NCBI RefSeq assembly: GCF_022539315.1
Contig: NC_066315.1
Coordinates: forward strand, 93,102,990-93,166,989
Reading direction: 5' to 3'
DNA from: Serinus canaria
Taxonomy: Eukaryota; Chordata; Aves; Passeriformes; Fringillidae
DNA length: 64,000 bases
Under the pieces are notes generated by a model. That model did not search any database, was not told the DNA's origin, and saw nothing but the letters and a program-made list of their open reading frames with translations. This document shows, in pieces, positions 10,836 to 23,378 of the stretch. Each line of letters starts with the position of its first letter. Position 1 is the first letter of the stretch. Position numbers and translations under genes: made by a program.

Positions 10836-13670
10836 CAGATGCATGTGGACGTTTGCTAAGTGGCACTTCACTGGAGAGGGGAGGGGGAACCATCCCGCTG
10901 CTGCAGATCATGGTACAACAGGGCCAGCAGAGGGGCTTCCCATGTCCACAATATTTTCACTTCACCTGGGATTTAGCTCTACATGAAGACCTGTTTAGCA
11001 GAAGGAAATGTTTTTTGACTACGACCTCTGAGGGGTTTAATTGGGATTTAACTGTTCCTATTTTTTTCACTCCATGTGGGAGTCTGGAGCTCTGTTTACA
11101 AGGTGTGTCATATCCTCTCAACCCCAGAGTCCTTCTCCCCCTTCTTTCTTTTTATGTTCTGGACAAACAGGGAGAAAGATACTTTTAAAGCAAATGCACA
11201 TAGAAAAACCCACATTTACTGTCCCTGATTTCACTGTGAAAACTTTACAACAGCAGTACTGAAAAATCTTCCTCTACCCCTCCTACTTCTTCTAAGAGAA
11301 CGAAAAAATCCATCAAATTAACACATCAATGAGTTGATTGTAATCTCCAGGGTTCAGTGTAGCACTTTCTAGCCTCTCAGACAGGAGGCCAGCATGATTT
11401 ATCAATGCAAACCTAATAGCATCAATATGAATCTAACTAAAAATCAATATTTCATTACCAAATTGTTAGTGAGAATGAAGAAAAATTGCCAGAGTCAGAG
11501 CATTCTCTAGGGTAGGAGCATCTGGAGTTCAATGTGACAAGATGAGTGATGCATGACTTGGGGCCTGGGGAAGGACACTGGGAGGACAGGCCGCTACGTA
11601 AGGCCGAAGATTCACGAAGAAAGCACTTTTTTTTTTTTTCCTAAAGCTTTCTCTAAGAAGAAAGAAAATGTCTGAGAAAATAAAAATGGAAGGCACGCTG
11701 CTATTTACCTAAACTGATGCAAAGTAGCTCAAACAACTGAATCTGAACAGATTAGTCTCTGCTATGGACACCTACACAGAACTGGTTTTCACAGGAGACA
11801 AATGGGGAAAATAAATTCAGTGGTCCAGACCCTGATTTCACCTACAAAGGACAGAAATTTATAATAGCTTTCACAGTGGAAATACTTTGTTTTCATATCC
11901 CATGTACTTGAAATTGGATTTGCTACACTTTGGATTTTTTGAAATTTCAGATTTATGGTGGATTTCTGTAGATTGCAACTAAAATGTGGACTGAAATCTT
12001 CTATCAAGAAGGCAGCAGTACTCAAAATAGTGTGTTTGCTTGAAATGCATCCTGGTTAGTGAGAATGAAGTAATTAATGTGCTTCTTATTTAAAGAAACA
12101 GAGCAAGAAGTGCATGGAAGAGTGCCAAAAGTATATTCAAAGCACAACTTTGCAGTACCTTAAGTCATAGGTCTATTCTGGCAGCATGGTAAGAGCTTAC
12201 ATATTTGGAACTGTGGAAAAAGAAGAACAAAAGCACTGAAAGGTAACTGTGATTTTAGATTCTCAGAGAGCCTTCTTATTGCTCAGGTTCAGCATATATT
12301 GGAGGATGATGGTTGGAGTTTTCGTGTCCCAGTGCCTCTCATTCACTTGGGATATCAGAAAGTTATTTGAATGTATAACAGCTGCTGTACTGTTTAACAC
12401 CTGCATCTCTTTGGGTTTGGAACGACCCTCTCATGGGACTTAGGGAGCCCTCAATATTTAGGTTTTCATAGTCTTCTGAGGGGAAAGGTAGCACCCTTTC
12501 TGTGACCCTTAAATCTGCAGCTTCTGGAATCAGATTATGGGTGACCCTCTCAGATTCTGGATTTTAAAGAAAAACATTTCAGCTCTTGCACTGAGAAAGA
12601 ATGATCAAAAAGTGGATTCCAAAGGCTTGGAAACCAGGAAAAAACCATAATCTCTCTAAAACTACTGTGAAAAGAAAACGAAGTACTAGTTATTTTTATT
12701 CTTTTTTTTTTTTAATGGAGACCTGCAATGAATAGTCCTGAGGTTTCTCTAGTTCTTTTGTGTCCTTATTTGGCTAAGTCTGCTCCATATGGCTCCAGTC
12801 AACGTTGTTTTTTTTTTTTTTTAGAGGGAGAGAAAGAGAATTTCCAGGTTAGTTGAACTTATTGCTTAGAATAAAATTTCTCCTAGCCCCTGTGTTTCTA
12901 ATTCTGGCAGCCTGTGATACATCACTAATCTCTAATTCCCTTACTCCCTAGGAACTGTCATTATTTTATGTATTGACTAATACAGTTGTCTCAGGGTAAA
13001 TTTCCCCTGAAATCGAAGTTTACTTCTTGCATTAGAAGTGAAGCCTACTCCCTTTTATAAATGACAGACTCCTTTTATAACTTTGCATGTATTGGAAGCA
13101 GTCACACTAGAAATGTATGTGATTTTGTTTGTTTAGGTTTATGTTTTTGTTTTTGATGAGGTATTACCTGTACTTAAGACTGAGAAAATTGGAAGGCTGA
13201 ATACCTATGTCATGATTTCAACCTTTTTTCTGAAAAAAATTCTGATGAAGCCTGAAGGTATCAGTAAACAGGAAAGTTAGTGCCTCTGTTATAAGGAATT
13301 ACTTAAAGGTATTAACATCAATAAAAAGTTCTTTGTTTCCATTATAAGTTTATGTAGGCTCAAGCACTGAATGAAAACAGCATTTTATTTAAATATAGAG
13401 AAATTACAGCAAATGCTTTGCAATACAATAAGTGAACACACTGTTTAAATAGGCAGGCCATGTTAACTGAAAATACCCTTAGATAAATTTTAAATGTAAA
13501 GATGTAAGTAATACCACCCATTCAGCATCCCAAGCAACTTGACACAATTTTGAGGGTAAATCAGTTTCTAATCTGTATTGATTCTTCTGAAATGGTTCCC
13601 GCTTCACAGATCTCCCTTTATACCAGTTGTGCATGCCTCTTCTGCAATAATCACAGTAAGTTTTAGTTTG
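10836..13670. other. Unique sequence with short homopolymers
   Basis: Poly-T runs lie at 11627-11639 and 12808-12822. A small imperfect direct duplication of a CTCCTTTTATAA-type word lies at 13046-13080. Open frames of 111 aa or less match nothing known. No exon recognised. Confidence 0.5.
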
Positions 13671-13710
13671 TGTTGTGGTTTAGAATTTGATAACGGAGCC
13701 TTTTGGCTCC

Positions 13711-14272
13711 TGTGCTGGTTTGGGCTGGGGTAGAGTAAATTTTTGTCACAGTAGCTGGTATAGGGCTGTGGTTTGGATTTGAGCTGACAATGGTGTTGAT
13801 GACCAAGGGATGTTTTCATTATTATTGAGCAGAACTTACAAAGAGTCACAGCCTTTTCTGCTCTTCACCCCATCCCACCAAAGAGGAGACTGGGAGTGCA
13901 CAAGGAGTTGGGAGGGGACACAGCTGGGACAGCTGACCTCAGCTGACACGAGGGACATTCTGTACCAGTGGGCTGGTGCTCAGCACATAGATCCAGGGCA
14001 AGAAGGAGGAAGGGAGCGATGCTGAGAGAGCTCGTGTTTGTCTTCCCAGGTCACCATTATGGCTGATAGACCCCTGCTATCCTGGGCATGGCTGGACGTC
14101 TGCCTGCCCACGGGAAGAGGGTGAAGGAATTTCTTGTGTTTGCTTGCCTGCATGGTGTTGGCTTTATCAAGCTTTCTCACTTTTACACTTTCAATTTTCT
14201 CTCCCTTCCTACCAGGGTGAAGTGAGTGATCAGCTGAGTGGGGCTGAGTTGCCACACCACCTCCAAAACCGC
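13711..14272 (+). mobile_element. Solo LTR of an avian ERVL-type endogenous retrovirus
   Basis: The left end TGTGCTGGTTTGGGCTGGG followed by a GTAGCTGGTATAGGGCTGTG stretch, the middle GGGACACAGCTGGGACAGCTGACC, and the right end near GTGAGTGATCAGCTGAGTGGGGCTGAGTTGCC match the layout of the widespread bird ERVL LTR. Neither internal gag-pol sequence nor a second LTR is next to it, so it is a solo LTR left by recombination. The copy is old: the place where the family has a TATA box reads CATAGATC (about 13986-13993), the terminal CA is lost, and no target-site duplication is visible. The upstream 13671-13710 starts with TGTTGTGGTTTAG and could be part of a longer or nested LTR. Strand follows the usual LTR direction. 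Confidence 0.8.
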
Positions 14273-16049
14273 AAATGAATTATTGCTGAAAAAAGTGAGA
14301 TAGTAACTTTACTTCCATATAGACAGTAAATGGGTGCAAACATAAATCAGAAATAAAACAGGAATATTAAATTAATTTATTAAGGATTGTCACTATTATT
14401 TTTTTTGTCCCACTTTCTGTTGGTACTGTTCTTTCTCATACATGTTGAAGTTTTTCTTTTACTTTACACCAGTCTAGAACTGAATGACATGTGCTGCTAC
14501 TGAACAGCTTAAAAATGGAAGACAAGGTCCAATCAGACAGACTAATTAGGGTATCCAGTGAGGATAGAGCCTGAATCTTCACTGCACTTTTTTTGGAAAT
14601 ACAGAACTGGGCAAATACTTGCTCAGGCTGATTGAGACAATCTGCCAGCCAATCATCCTTAGTGATCAGTGAAAAAGAATGAAAAATATTAGAAAAGTAA
14701 CATCCATAAAAGTTTTCAGAACTGCTTAACTTAAAGAACTAACACTCTTAAATAAATCATCTAGCATTAGCAACTTTCTTGATTGAAATACAATTTATAG
14801 CAGTACCTTGCATAATCATTTGCTGCAGTTTTGCAAGGGGAAACTTCATTCAAAGGTCAATCACAGAGGCTGAGCAACAGTAGAGAATGATAGAGGACAG
14901 CCATGAGAATGGAAGACAAACACACCCAGTGGAAAGAAATCTTCTGGCTTTTTTGGTCTTAAAACTTCAAAGCAAATCCAGAGCAGATTTCTCTTACTAT
15001 TTGGATGCTATTTGTCTGTGCTCAGCAGGTGCATTGATTTGTAGATGCAAACCCAGTGCCTCTGTGGGTGTGTCCCAGTCAGAGGTTGATGGGGAATCAC
15101 CTTATGCCTCTGTGCTGCCTGGTTTCATCATTTGCATGGTCTGGGTAGGTAGAAGAATATGTGCTGGGTTTGAATTCAAATGTTGATATCAAAGATGTGT
15201 GATGACAGCATGACCAATTTAACTGTTGGCATTTTATTTCTCACTGTGTCAGTAGTGCATCTTCTGCCTACCTTCAATACATCCCTTTTTTTGGACACCA
15301 CCCTATAGACTGAGCAAGTATGGAAGAATAATTTCTTATGCTTGCATTGGCTTCAGACCAGTCGAGTTATGACTGCAGTCACCCTTTTCCGAGGCATTTA
15401 AACATTTGATGTTTCTGTTCTGTGGATGTGCACAGAAAATAAATACAGGGCCCGAAGCAGAAATGAACTGAAAGGTGGATTGATCTTCCTGCTATAACTA
15501 TTTGAAACTTGGGGGGGATGGAAAACTTTCAGATTTTTCCTTTTGATGAAGGAAGAAGAGCTAATATTGGAAAACGTAGGGAAGCACATATTCAGCAGTA
15601 ATGGCTAATCATAGATATTGAAAGCTATAATGTGACTCACAGACATGCCATGCAAGGAGTAACTTGCAGTACTCTGCTCATTTAACACTTCTTATCTGCT
15701 TTCATACCCACAAACAAAAGCAGGGTTTTAACCATTAATATCTGTGCTTCTCTGACCTGCCTTTCAGTGTTGCTTGTGCAGTGGGTAAGCAAAAGGCCAG
15801 CTGAGAAGTTTATTCTCTATAATGAGTACACTTCATGATATGATAGAGTCCTTGACAAGAGTGTTTTACAGAAGGAGTAGCTAAGTAGTAGCTAAAACAT
15901 TGTGCTCTCTAAAGAGTAAATGCTTTGGCTCATTGCCAACTTTCTGTTTGATTACAAAGAAATTGGAAAGGGACATCCATCCAGGTCTAATACAGCAATT
16001 GTTAATTTCTTTTAGAAAATAATGAGCAGAAAAACTATATTACAATAAC
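14273..16049. other. Unique sequence, no gene seen
   Basis: A 99-aa open frame (14887-15186) has no recognisable domain. No repeat family identified. Confidence 0.5.
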
Positions 16050-16265
16050 TGAAACATTTGGCAATTTATGTATTTATTTGCATATTTGCGAGGCTTGTGG
16101 GTAAAATAGACACCTGCTAAATGTATGGTGTGACTGATGGTAAAAATAGGTTCTTTTCACAGGTTTATTCTTTACAACCAAACGGGCTTAAGAATTTTGC
16201 CATTTACATAACACAGCGTAAATTGTTTCACAGTAAATCTGCTTAGCAACTTTATTTATGGAAGA
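16050..16265. other. Constraint-like single-copy island (putative non-coding element)
   Basis: AT-rich but complex sequence with TTTATTTGCATATTTGCGAGG (an octamer-like ATTTGCAT word plus a CpG), CAAACGGGCTTAAG and CACAGCGTAAATTG. Three CpG sites survive in AT-rich surroundings and no open frame spans it. A regulatory role is inferred from appearance. Confidence 0.3.
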
Positions 16266-19200
16266 ATGACATGTGCATTTTCTATGACACCTAATACTTT
16301 GGGGTTTTATTTTGTCAAAATTGTTGTTTTACTCCCTTCTCCCCCAATTATTTATAGTTAAGATCTGTTTAGGCACTTTGTCTGAAAGGTAAGTTTCAAT
16401 AGGATCCTGTTATAGTGTAGAATTTTGTGTTTGAAGTATTAATGTGTGGCACTTCTATGCAATGCTTTTTATTTATTCTTTTCCTGCAGGCTTTCAGATG
16501 CAAAATAACATGAGATTTGGCCTTTTTAAAGTATTTAATTGCTGGGATGGTGAATCTGTCATGAAAAATCAGGGGACTTATATTATGCACTGCTTTCTTG
16601 CCAGTTTAGACATACAACAATACTTCCAGCTCTCCTTTCCATTGGTGCATAATAGATTTATTATTTTTATTGTGGCAAGACTTGGGGTTTGCATTTAGGG
16701 TCTGGTTAGGGTAAAAATGGGAAAAAAACAGTGAAAAGACATTGATTCCCAATCTCTACAGTCTCTGGCCTGGGCAAAAATTTTGCCTTTTCTTCCTATA
16801 TCTGCTTGCAGTAAAGCTGGGGATGTGCTTTGGATACTTCCTTGTGCAAAACACACTTGGAAGAACAAATTAATCCTAGCAGGAGGTTTTCTAGCACTCT
16901 GGAGCTTTCTCTGCTCTCTGCCCTCTCTATGGGCAATTGTCTGACATGCATGTACATGGCAGTTCCCATGAACTGCCACCCACCCATCCCCACATGCACA
17001 TTGTCCCTAGCTTCTCCTTGCCCAGAAGTGTCTGAGGATTTGTTGGATGCTTATTTGCCTCTTTTTTTTTTTTTTTTTCTCTATTTCTGTGCTTTCTATC
17101 AAGTTCCTCCCTGCTTGTGGCAGGTAACTGAATAAGTCAGCAGTGTGGTTCTTTGGCAGTTGTGAGTTATGTCCTCAAGTTCTTGGTTTTGTTGGTTGTT
17201 TTTTTGATATGATGTGGCCTTTTCCAAGGGCTTCTGAGAGCCTTGGAGTAGTGAGTAGCCAGCTCCTCATTGGTGCTTTGCATACCTGTCCTTGGGGATG
17301 GCTTATCCTCTGGAGTATTGGAGGAATTCAGTGCTGCCCAAGAAATTATTCATAGAGATTTTGCAAACTGATCAGAGCTTCAGGTGCAGGTTGTAGTGGA
17401 AATATGGTGCTGAGAAAAGCCTCTGACCACACTTAGCATGGACTAAAATGGGTCTTCCCTATTTCCTTCAACAATAATTCAAGTCTTTTAGCTATTTTTT
17501 ATTCTAGGTTTTGTTTGTTTTTCATGTTTACTCAGAAACAGAGTCTCTTTAAAAACCAAAGGGCTTCTGTCAGAGGCTTCTTTTTCCTTGAGAGAGTGAA
17601 TTAATCTGTGCTAAGGTCAGTGCTTCTTTGCCTGCATTGCTGAATGTAGCCAAACAATAAACTTAAAAATCAGACTGGTCCTTTGGTCCTTCTAAACCAC
17701 AGTCAGCGATGGGACTGCTTGTTTAGGAAGGTGAGTTTCAGGGATCCCAAGGAATGAGGGCCTTGCTGCTTTGCTGCACTTTGCATCTAGTTTATACTGT
17801 TAAACTTCTTCTTCGCTATGTGAAGCTTAGCATGGAACAACAAATTCTACTCTGCTATGTTGGAATAAAACCAGTGCTACCCATGGAGGTGTATGAGTGA
17901 AGCCTGCATAGATAAGTCTCATTTCTGACTTCTACGGTTCAGGTAAGTGATTTATCCAATATCACTGTTTAGTGGACTGGAGGGAAAAGCTTGAGATTTC
18001 TGTAAGAGAACAATATTTAATACTCTAGTCTTTGTGGAATGTAAGTGTACAGGGTAAAGAGGAATATACACTTTCAAATCTACAGATAAAAAAATCTTTT
18101 AAGGGCAAAGTATTTTTAACAGTCCCTTTGACTAACAAGAAGATTGGATGGTTTGTGGCTCTGAACATAGGGTGTTACTCTGAATTTCAGAGGTACTCAA
18201 TGCACGTTACAATTTTTACTCCCATTTTCTTAGTTAATTTAGGCATGTCACTTTAACCATAGTGTTAACCACCTCAATAACTATTTTCTCCCTGTCAGGG
18301 CTACATTACTTGGAGCTGTTTTCTTTATCACGATATTTGTTCACCTTGTGACAAGCATTTGCTAGGAAAGAAAAATATCTTTGCTTTTCTCCCAATGTAC
18401 TGACTTCTACACAACTCTGACTGAGAGTCCAGTGGTATAGGAGCAAGAAATCGAGTGGATGGACACATTTTCTATAGAAAGAGAATACCTTAAGAAAACA
18501 AAATGAAAAATAAACCAAAAAACAACAACTTGCCATAACAGTAAGACACTGCTGCAGGACATAATTTTGTGGCATAAGCATGATGTCTAAAATATTAATT
18601 ATCCTTGAGGATGCAAGTTAAAGTTTAGGAAGAATCAGCTTAGACCTTCACTCCTGGATTGTAATAAAATGCACATATATGTTCTTTACAGATTTCAAAT
18701 GTGACACATTTTTGGACATGGCATGGTTCTCCTGTTTAAGAGAAAATGTACAATGGACCATAGAAGATAAAGGCTTTGCACCAGGTATCCTCCCCACCCC
18801 TGCTTTTCCTTTTAACCAGGCAGTTTTCTGACCACAGAGTGTGCCAAGTGATTTGAACTGAAAGTCACTATTTAAGTACAGAAGTATGGAAGCATTGCTT
18901 CTGTAGAAAGTGCTTAGGAAAAAAGAGAAATTTCTGATCTACTGTGGTCTCTATCTAGTTACCGCCAAATTCAAAATGAGGGAGGGGAGAAAAGCCCCTT
19001 ACAATTCATCTTAATAAGATGACATGAGTTGGCAAGTCTTTACTTTTATTACCCTGTCTACTCCAGCATCCTCAGCTAGAAGTCAAATTGTTGGCACAGA
19101 AACATCCACTTTTCTTGCTCTTGTTCCACTCTTCTTCCAGCTTGAGGGCTCTATATAGGATTAATCTAAAGGCAGAAAAAAAGCATTAAGCAAAGCAATA

Positions 19201-19755
19201 AAAATAATTAACCTAAGTTTGATAGAGATATTTTCCCCTTCTTCTGCCATTCCTTTGCTACAAATGTGCAAACATTTTTCCCTACAGTGGGAGGCTGAGA
19301 GGTGCTATTTGCTTTACTGGAATATAGCTTCTCCCCATCCTCTCCTCTCCATTCTCTGTTTGCCCTTTGAGTCTTAAGGGCTGTCATTAAGGGCTGCCTT
19401 AGTGTTACTGGAGCCCACTGTTGTTTCAGGCTAATCTCAGGGATCAGCTAAAGCCATCAAATCAACCATCTGCAGCTGTGCAGCGAGTCTAGAGGACTCC
19501 ACTCCAAGTTCTTCAGCCTTTTTAATTTTTATCTTTTGGTCTTGTTTTGTTCATGGCATATTTATGACCAGTGGGATTGAGATGAAAAGTCTTTATGTAC
19601 ATACATGAAAAAAATCAGTACTATACTATTTTTTCTTTTTTCTTTTAATGATATTTCATTCCAACAAGCCCTTTCTATCTAGACAGGGTTCTGCTTAATT
19701 AGATATTTAAATGATTGGAGCAATGCTGTTTCTTTAACTCCTAACTGCAACAAAC
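16266..19755. other. Unique sequence with a poly-T run
   Basis: A T17 run lies at 17062-17078. Open frames of up to 101 aa on both strands around 16695-17135 overlap each other and are not recognised. No repeats of a named family seen. Confidence 0.5.
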
Positions 19756-20115
19756 ACATACGAAACACACTGTTGGCGGCATTTAATCAACAGCAGTCAA
19801 TTTATCATTTTCACAGTTTTAGTGAGTGGTTATGAATCACTAAAATCACAGGTATTGTAGATGCAGCGTTGTGGCACTATCATTAACAAATATACAGTGC
19901 ACAGAGGGATGACTTGGTAATTGAGTGGGACTAATAAGAATACATCATTTAGCTGTATGTGACAAACTGTGCCTCAAAACACAGCCATGGAAAATTCACG
20001 TTTTGCTTAATAAATAAATTACACAGCCAATGTATTATACATAATTTGTGTCCTCATGGATTTGAATGATATATAATGCATACTCCAAGTCATTTATTTA
20101 TTAAGACTAACTATA
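19756..20115. other. Constraint-like AT-rich island (putative non-coding element)
   Basis: About 360 bases of non-repetitive AT-rich sequence, with TTGGCGGCATTTAATCAAC, GATGCAGCGTTGTGGC and AATTCACGTTTTGC keeping CpG sites, plus several TTAATAAATAAATTA and TTTATTTATTAAG words. The composition resembles deep vertebrate enhancers in gene deserts. No open frame fits. Inference only; an alignment to other birds or mammals would decide. Confidence 0.35.
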
Positions 20116-22589
20116 TATATTGTAGTTGGGGAATTTTAAACTCTAGAGTAAGACCTGCATAGGTAACTGTTACGACTACTGAGTTTGATTGGGCAGTAAA
20201 TGAGGCTGTGCATTTGGGGAGCTGCAAACACAGGCAAGTGTCTCTACTGTTACAAGCTCCAGAGTATTAATAAACTTCGCTTTCCTCCATTAATTTGAGG
20301 GATAAGAGGACTAAAGTTGGAGAAGTAACTTATTCAGAAATGGAAAACAAGGAATTTTTTCAATAACAGGAAAGTACCAATTGCAGCAAGGAGCTTTGCT
20401 GCACTTGGGTAATAACAAACCTTCCTCTGCAATGTTTTGGAAGAGGCAGTTTTATACTTGTGGGTATCTAGGCCCATTGGCCAATCCAAAGAAGAGAGCA
20501 AATAAAAAAATTTATTCTCTTGAGCATCTTGGATAGGCAGTAGACGAATATTTGACCCACAGATGCTTTCAAAATACTTTCCAATAGGTGCTCTAAAGTT
20601 TTCCAGCTAACATGCTCTTCAGCTGGCCTATAGCATTTTGTTTCAGGACTTCCACCATTTTCTACTTAAACTACTGTCATGTCCAGATTCCTCTGGGTTC
20701 TTTGTTTCTTTGTTTTTCATGGTGTCTAGGAGCTCTGATTTAATTTCAGGAAACATTTGTTTTCTTCTAGCAGATTGACTAAAGTGTAGTATCTTGTAGG
20801 ACCCCTCTTATAGCACGTAAATTTGATTAAATTCTGGAAAAGCAATCTTTTGAAATGAAACTGGTTTTGTTTTAAAATATCATTGCTGTTGTGAACCTCC
20901 AACTAAAAAGAAAGAATAAGTCCTAAAAAAATAGCTCTTATTGAGTTGCATTGAATCACACTGATCAACCATCATTTCAGGTGCACATTGAACAGTGCAT
21001 ATATAGAGTCAACAATTTCCACCTTAAGTTTCCCCTGAAAGATTACCTGTAGACTGCATAAATCTGCATATAGGCAGGTTTTTACAGGGAGACTAGAACG
21101 TTCCTTTTTCTGACATTGGTGGAAAATGCTGGCTTGCTAAAAAGAGCAAGTTGTGTGGAACCACCAAGACTAACCCAGGCTAATCTGTGAGAGGAGGAAC
21201 ACTAGCTCTGGGAAGTGTCAAGGCTGATTTCTCAGCAGTTAATTATTTTAAAAAACCCTAAAACCCCAGCAAAACAAAACAGCCCTTTCTTTTCTTATTC
21301 CAGAACTAAGTGGTTTTGTTGATTTTAATTTTTTTATCAGATATTTTTAACCAATTCTGGGAAATTACTGTGATTTAAAATTGCAGAAGCTTTATTCACA
21401 TCTAAATTTTTTTGACACTGCAGAAGTGCCTGAGACTTCTGTTCTGCTGTTGGGGAAAAAATCCCCAAACCAAACAAACTACCAGATTTAACTCTTTGTA
21501 TTAATCAGGTTTTGGGTTTAACTCAAAACAAGGTTCCCGAGAGGAAACCTTCTGTGAATGTGCTTCCAGCAAGCCAAGGCTGAGTCACTCAACACACAAC
21601 CTTGAGCTAGTACAGATCTGCAGCAGCAAAAAGAAAAAAGGTGATTGTTTCTGGTAAATTATCCATCAGGTTTGGGATGTTATTATGCTTAGAATTTAAA
21701 GTGAACTGAACAACGTGAGTTGGATAAAGGAAAAGTGCAATATTAAGAGAGCCAAGTTTCTTCTCATAGTTTCCTTTCCTAGGCATAGTTTCCTCTTTGG
21801 AGCTACAAAACAATGTGTATCAAGGTTTGAATCCTACCTGATAGGCAACATTCAACAGCATGTGTGACACTGCCTTGGATGGTGCTTGCTTAGCTGCAAA
21901 CTCGGAGTATAACGCTTCACATAAGGAGGTCGGGTAGCTGTCAATTCTCCATTATGTGCTTCATCCTTAGATATCATACTAAATTTTCACATCTCCAAAA
22001 CACACCAGTGTGAGTATTACAGATACACTGACCCAGCCTGGTGAAAGCAGCCCGGTGCTCACGAGTGGTGGGGTTGGGCTGGGTTACAAAAACCCTGCCT
22101 GCCCTGGCACTAAATGTGGTCTGAGGGTGAATGACTGCTGATCTTAATTCTCTGTGAAAGAAATGAGTGAAAGTGTGGCATGCCAGTGGACTTATTTACC
22201 TGCTTTTCCAGTATTATTTGGACAGCTTTTAGCTGCATCTGTCTGCTTCCTCCCAGCTCTTCTCAAAGAAAATAGCAAGACTCAGAGTAAGATATGGATT
22301 TAATTGCAAAGCATCGTCCCCTCTTTTAATGCTTGTAACAAGCCAATGAACACTGAAAGGACCCTTGGTATAATAATGTGTAAAAAAAATATATATACTG
22401 ATTAAGGCTGCTGGGTAATAAAATGTCCTTGGTATAATTTGAGTCATTTCTCTTTGTGGTTCTATCATTAACCCTATAAGAGCCAGTGTCTGCATTTTGG
22501 TGCACTGTCTTGTTAGTCTAGCCTTTCTAGTCCCCCAGAATTAAACTTATGCTAAGAGGACTGCAAGATAAAAATGCAGGCACAGGGAT
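20116..22589. other. Unique sequence, one CpG-retaining patch
   Basis: The part 21890-21990 keeps several CpG sites (CTCGGAG, AACGCTT, GGTCGGG) in single-copy sequence. A small GC-rich patch lies at 22020-22110. No exon or named repeat recognised. Confidence 0.45.
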
Positions 22590-22850
22590 GGTTAGGCCCC
22601 TGCAGTCACCAAGATGAATTAAATAATTTAAATTGACCTAGGGGCCTGTGTGTAGAATAATCCTCCACTTAGATGACCCGGTGATTCTTAACTCATTTCT
22701 AAGTCTGTATCCAGTCAATGTGAAAGTGTTAATGTTCCTGTATCACAGTACACTGATTACACTTATCTTTTTCATACCCAATAACCAGAGACAATGATTA
22801 TATTATTCATAAGATATTTTTACCTGAAGTAATAAAGCATGCAGCTTTAG
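22590..22850. other. Constraint-like single-copy island (putative non-coding element)
   Basis: The segment carries AATTAAATAATTTAAATTGACC, a GACCCGGTGATTC word, and spaced ATTACAC, CAATGATTATATTATTC words typical of homeodomain-rich non-coding elements. It has no simple repeats and no coding frame. Inference only. Confidence 0.3.
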
Positions 22851-23340
22851 TTATTATTTCCTAATCCTTTTTTTTTAACTGTACTTTTTTCCCCAGCCCC
22901 AGGGATAGCCCTGCAATTTATATTAAAAAACATTCTTCCCTTGCACACCTTTCTTTTTTTATCTCTGTCTATGCAAAGCCAGTATAATTGTATCAGCAAT
23001 GTGTTTATGCGAACATTCTTGTAGTTTTCAGGGGATACTACCCCTGCAGGGATAGCCAAAAAAATGCTTCCTTTTAAAATTGAAAAATAAAACTGGAGAG
23101 GGTTAATGTGGGAGAAAGAGGTTTATTTCAGCACATCCTGTCTTACCTTAATCAGGTAATACACAAGGCAAAGAAGTCTGACATGTCCACAAACAGTTAC
23201 TGCGCTGCCCGCCATATGCTGCCCGCGTGTTCCAGATGGAGGGAGAATCTGTGAAAGTCATGTTTCATGAGCATTCCCTTCAGGCTCCCAGGAACCTCCA
23301 GGACACAGCTGGAGAGATGTAGGCACACACCAGTGTGGCT
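22851..23340. other. Unique sequence
   Basis: Nothing recognised beyond short poly-T tracts and a CCGCC/CCGCG-containing patch near 23205-23230. Confidence 0.5.
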
Positions 23341-23378
23341 GTGTGGGGGTGTATGCGTGTGTGTGAGAGAGAGAGAGC
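23341..23378. repeat. Compound (TG)n(GA)n microsatellite
   Basis: An impure TG run passes directly into a GA run. It is short and free-standing. Confidence 0.85.
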
